Origin: Candidatus Zixiibacteriota bacterium
GTDB taxonomy: Bacteria; Zixibacteria; MSB-5A5; JAABVY01; JAHJOQ01
Assembly: GCA_018820315.1 (NCBI GenBank)
Contig: JAHJOQ010000148.1
Coordinates: 1 to 35,261 of the forward strand
DNA length: 35,261 nucleotides
Direction: 5' to 3'
Below, in pieces: positions 34,494-35,261 of this stretch. The first letter of the stretch is position 1. Every line of letters starts with the position of its first letter. The notes under the pieces were generated by a model. The model did not search any database. It had not been told where the DNA came from and saw nothing but the letters and a program-made list of their open reading frames with translations. The position numbers were made by a program, and so were the translations under genes.

Positions 34494-34925
34494 GCATCTT
34501 CAAACGAGTGCTCGTATGGGCTGTGTCCTCTGAGCTAGCAGGCTGCGGCGATACAGTCGGACGAGCGATAGCTCGCGGTCGGAACTGGCGAAGTGGCAGG
34601 AACATGGATGTATCCATAGAACTTGCCTCGCATTTCCGGGAGCTTGCCGTCCGCGGCTGGTAATTGTGGGGAAGGGATAATAATCATGGCCGTATTCACA
34701 TTCAAGGACGGGCAGTCTCAGGTAGGTATTGTAGATATATCAGATCTCGTGAGACATTTTGTGATTATCTTAGGTCACACCATGGAGGTATGTATGTCGA
34801 AGAAGGTCATGCGATCTGCGCCCATCTGGGATCGACGACGGAACAGAGAAGGGTTATGAAGAGGGTTGCACGAGGGGAGCTATTGTTAATTCTCCTAACT
34901 CTATCTGCTTTTTATTTAACTCGGA

Positions 34926-34957
34926 ACCCCTTAGGGTGAATCCCTCGGGGTCTTCTT
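34926..34957 (+). terminator. Probable rho-independent terminator after the hydrogenase operon
   Basis: ACCCC...AGGG-TGAAT-CCCT...GGGGT forms a two-part GC-rich stem with a five-base loop and a small internal mismatch (TT opposite C). It is followed directly by a T-rich run ending in TTGTTTTT. It lies about 430 bases beyond hypB, so the operon transcript may include an extra untranslated or degenerate tail. Confidence 0.6.
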
Positions 34958-35042
34958 GTTTTTACCGTCTAATCAACAACTTACGCCGTCTCACACATTC
35001 CGTCTGATTCTCCGTTTCGAATACGAAAATGTTGAGTATTGA

Positions 35043-35061
35043 CGCAACCGTGGGGGTTGCG
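35043..35061. repeat. Seven-base-pair hairpin CGCAACC-gtggg-GGTTGCG
   Basis: Perfect complementary arms with a five-base loop, not followed by a T-tract on either strand. This suggests an RNA structure or protein-binding site rather than a terminator. Confidence 0.4.
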
Positions 35062-35261
35062 CAGGGTAGCCTTAGATATCATCTCATGATTCTCCGATTC
35101 TCTATTTGACATGCCTCCTTATTTAACAGCCCGGTTGCACGACGGCACCCTGTCCGACATTCCGAACTCCTTTCCGGTATGTATCTGCTGGAAGCCGGAT
35201 GTAATGAACCCGGCTCTAAGCGGATCACCAGACTGCGGAAGCGGCCGTGAGAACGGAGACC

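Larger units (their letters stand above)
34494..35261. other. Gene-poor region downstream of hypB
   Basis: No protein I recognise is encoded here. A short frame from ATG 34686 (57 residues, MAVFTFKDGQSQVGIVDISD, with GAAGGG before it) and an overlapping frame ending near 34939 could be remnants, but neither resembles a known family. A perfect 14-base palindrome (ATGGATGTATCCAT) lies at 34604-34617. A terminator-like hairpin and a second hairpin follow and are listed separately. On the minus strand an AAGGAGG followed by ATG near 35114 opens a 43-codon frame of unknown meaning. Near the right edge AGCCGG and CCGGCT could pair. The last 100 bases may be the start of another unit. Confidence 0.45.

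Noticed and set aside
34686-34859. Small gene of 57 residues downstream of hypB
   Set aside because: It has a possible ribosome-binding site but no resemblance to any family and an overlapping alternative frame of equal quality. It is kept only as a note in the region entry.
35150-35261. Possible riboswitch (cobalamin or TPP type) near the right edge, suggested by the final GGAGACC and GC-rich pairings
   Set aside because: The other conserved blocks of those riboswitches are not present upstream, and the sequence ends at the window edge.
35190-35261. Possible group II intron piece (AGCCGGATG-like block)
   Set aside because: The short similarity is not backed by a domain V hairpin or a reverse transcriptase frame in the window.
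1-35261. CRISPR arrays, tRNA or rRNA genes
   Set aside because: No regularly spaced repeats, cloverleaf-like segments or rRNA signatures were seen on either strand.

Overview
The window looks like part of the chromosome of an uncultured, strictly anaerobic bacterium. It carries a cytoplasmic [NiFe]-hydrogenase/heterodisulfide-reductase electron-bifurcation operon, many iron-sulfur proteins and a sigma-54 signalling region. A phosphate-selective-type outer-membrane porin indicates a diderm cell. The mix (MvhADG-HdrABC plus NuoEF-like subunits, REC-SLC13 proteins, IS1380 and DUF262 debris) would fit a deep-branching group such as Zixibacteria or another FCB/Desulfobacterota-like lineage. That placement is only an inference from gene content.

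Layout: (1) Positions 1-2502 are the packaging end of a prophage or phage remnant: a ParB-like nuclease-fold protein cut by the window edge, a terminase small-subunit-like protein and a GpA-type large terminase. (2) Positions 2504-2837 are recombination debris: a DUF262 (GmrSD-type) fragment facing a truncated small gene. (3) Positions 2962-7826 (minus strand) are signalling/transport cassette A: histidine kinase, CBS-pair protein, a response-regulator receiver domain fused to an SLC13-type anion transporter, and a stand-alone receiver. (4) Positions 8054-8717 are an IS1380-family transposase pseudogene that has lost its catalytic core. (5) Positions 9193-16976 are cassette B: a sigma-54 activator (minus strand), then divergently a histidine kinase, a double-receiver protein, an SLC13-type transporter, a receiver-CBS-CBS protein and an OprO/OprP-type porin. 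The kinase is preceded by a good sigma-54 promoter match and palindromes.

(6) Positions 17102-18359 look like a decayed remnant of a hydrogenase/sulfhydrogenase accessory module: an internally deleted 4Fe-4S dicluster protein, an intact cyclic-nucleotide-binding-like protein, and a possible fragment of the FAD/NAD(P)-binding gamma subunit. (7) Positions 18359-34493 form one tightly packed plus-strand operon: hypF, hypC, hypD, hypE, hdrC, hdrB, the N-terminal half of hdrA, nuoE-like, nuoF-like, a NuoG-N/HdrA-C fusion, mvhD, mvhG, mvhA, maturation protease, hypA, hypB. (8) Positions 34494-35261 hold no recognisable gene, but include a probable rho-independent terminator and another hairpin.

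How the genes work together (inference from known families): the group 3c hydrogenase MvhAG would exchange electrons with H2 and pass them through MvhD to the flavin of HdrA. HdrA would split or join electrons between ferredoxin, the HdrB CCG-type disulfide site and, through the NuoEF-like diaphorase, NAD(H). The diaphorase genes sit between the two halves of hdrA, and its NuoG-like module is fused to the second half, which suggests one physical supercomplex. In the two signalling cassettes, two paralogous 558-residue kinases have at least five receiver domains between them and no receiver-linked DNA-binding output domain. One receiver is covalently attached to a membrane transporter. This suggests phosphorylation-dependent control of anion transport and is the most novel-looking feature here.
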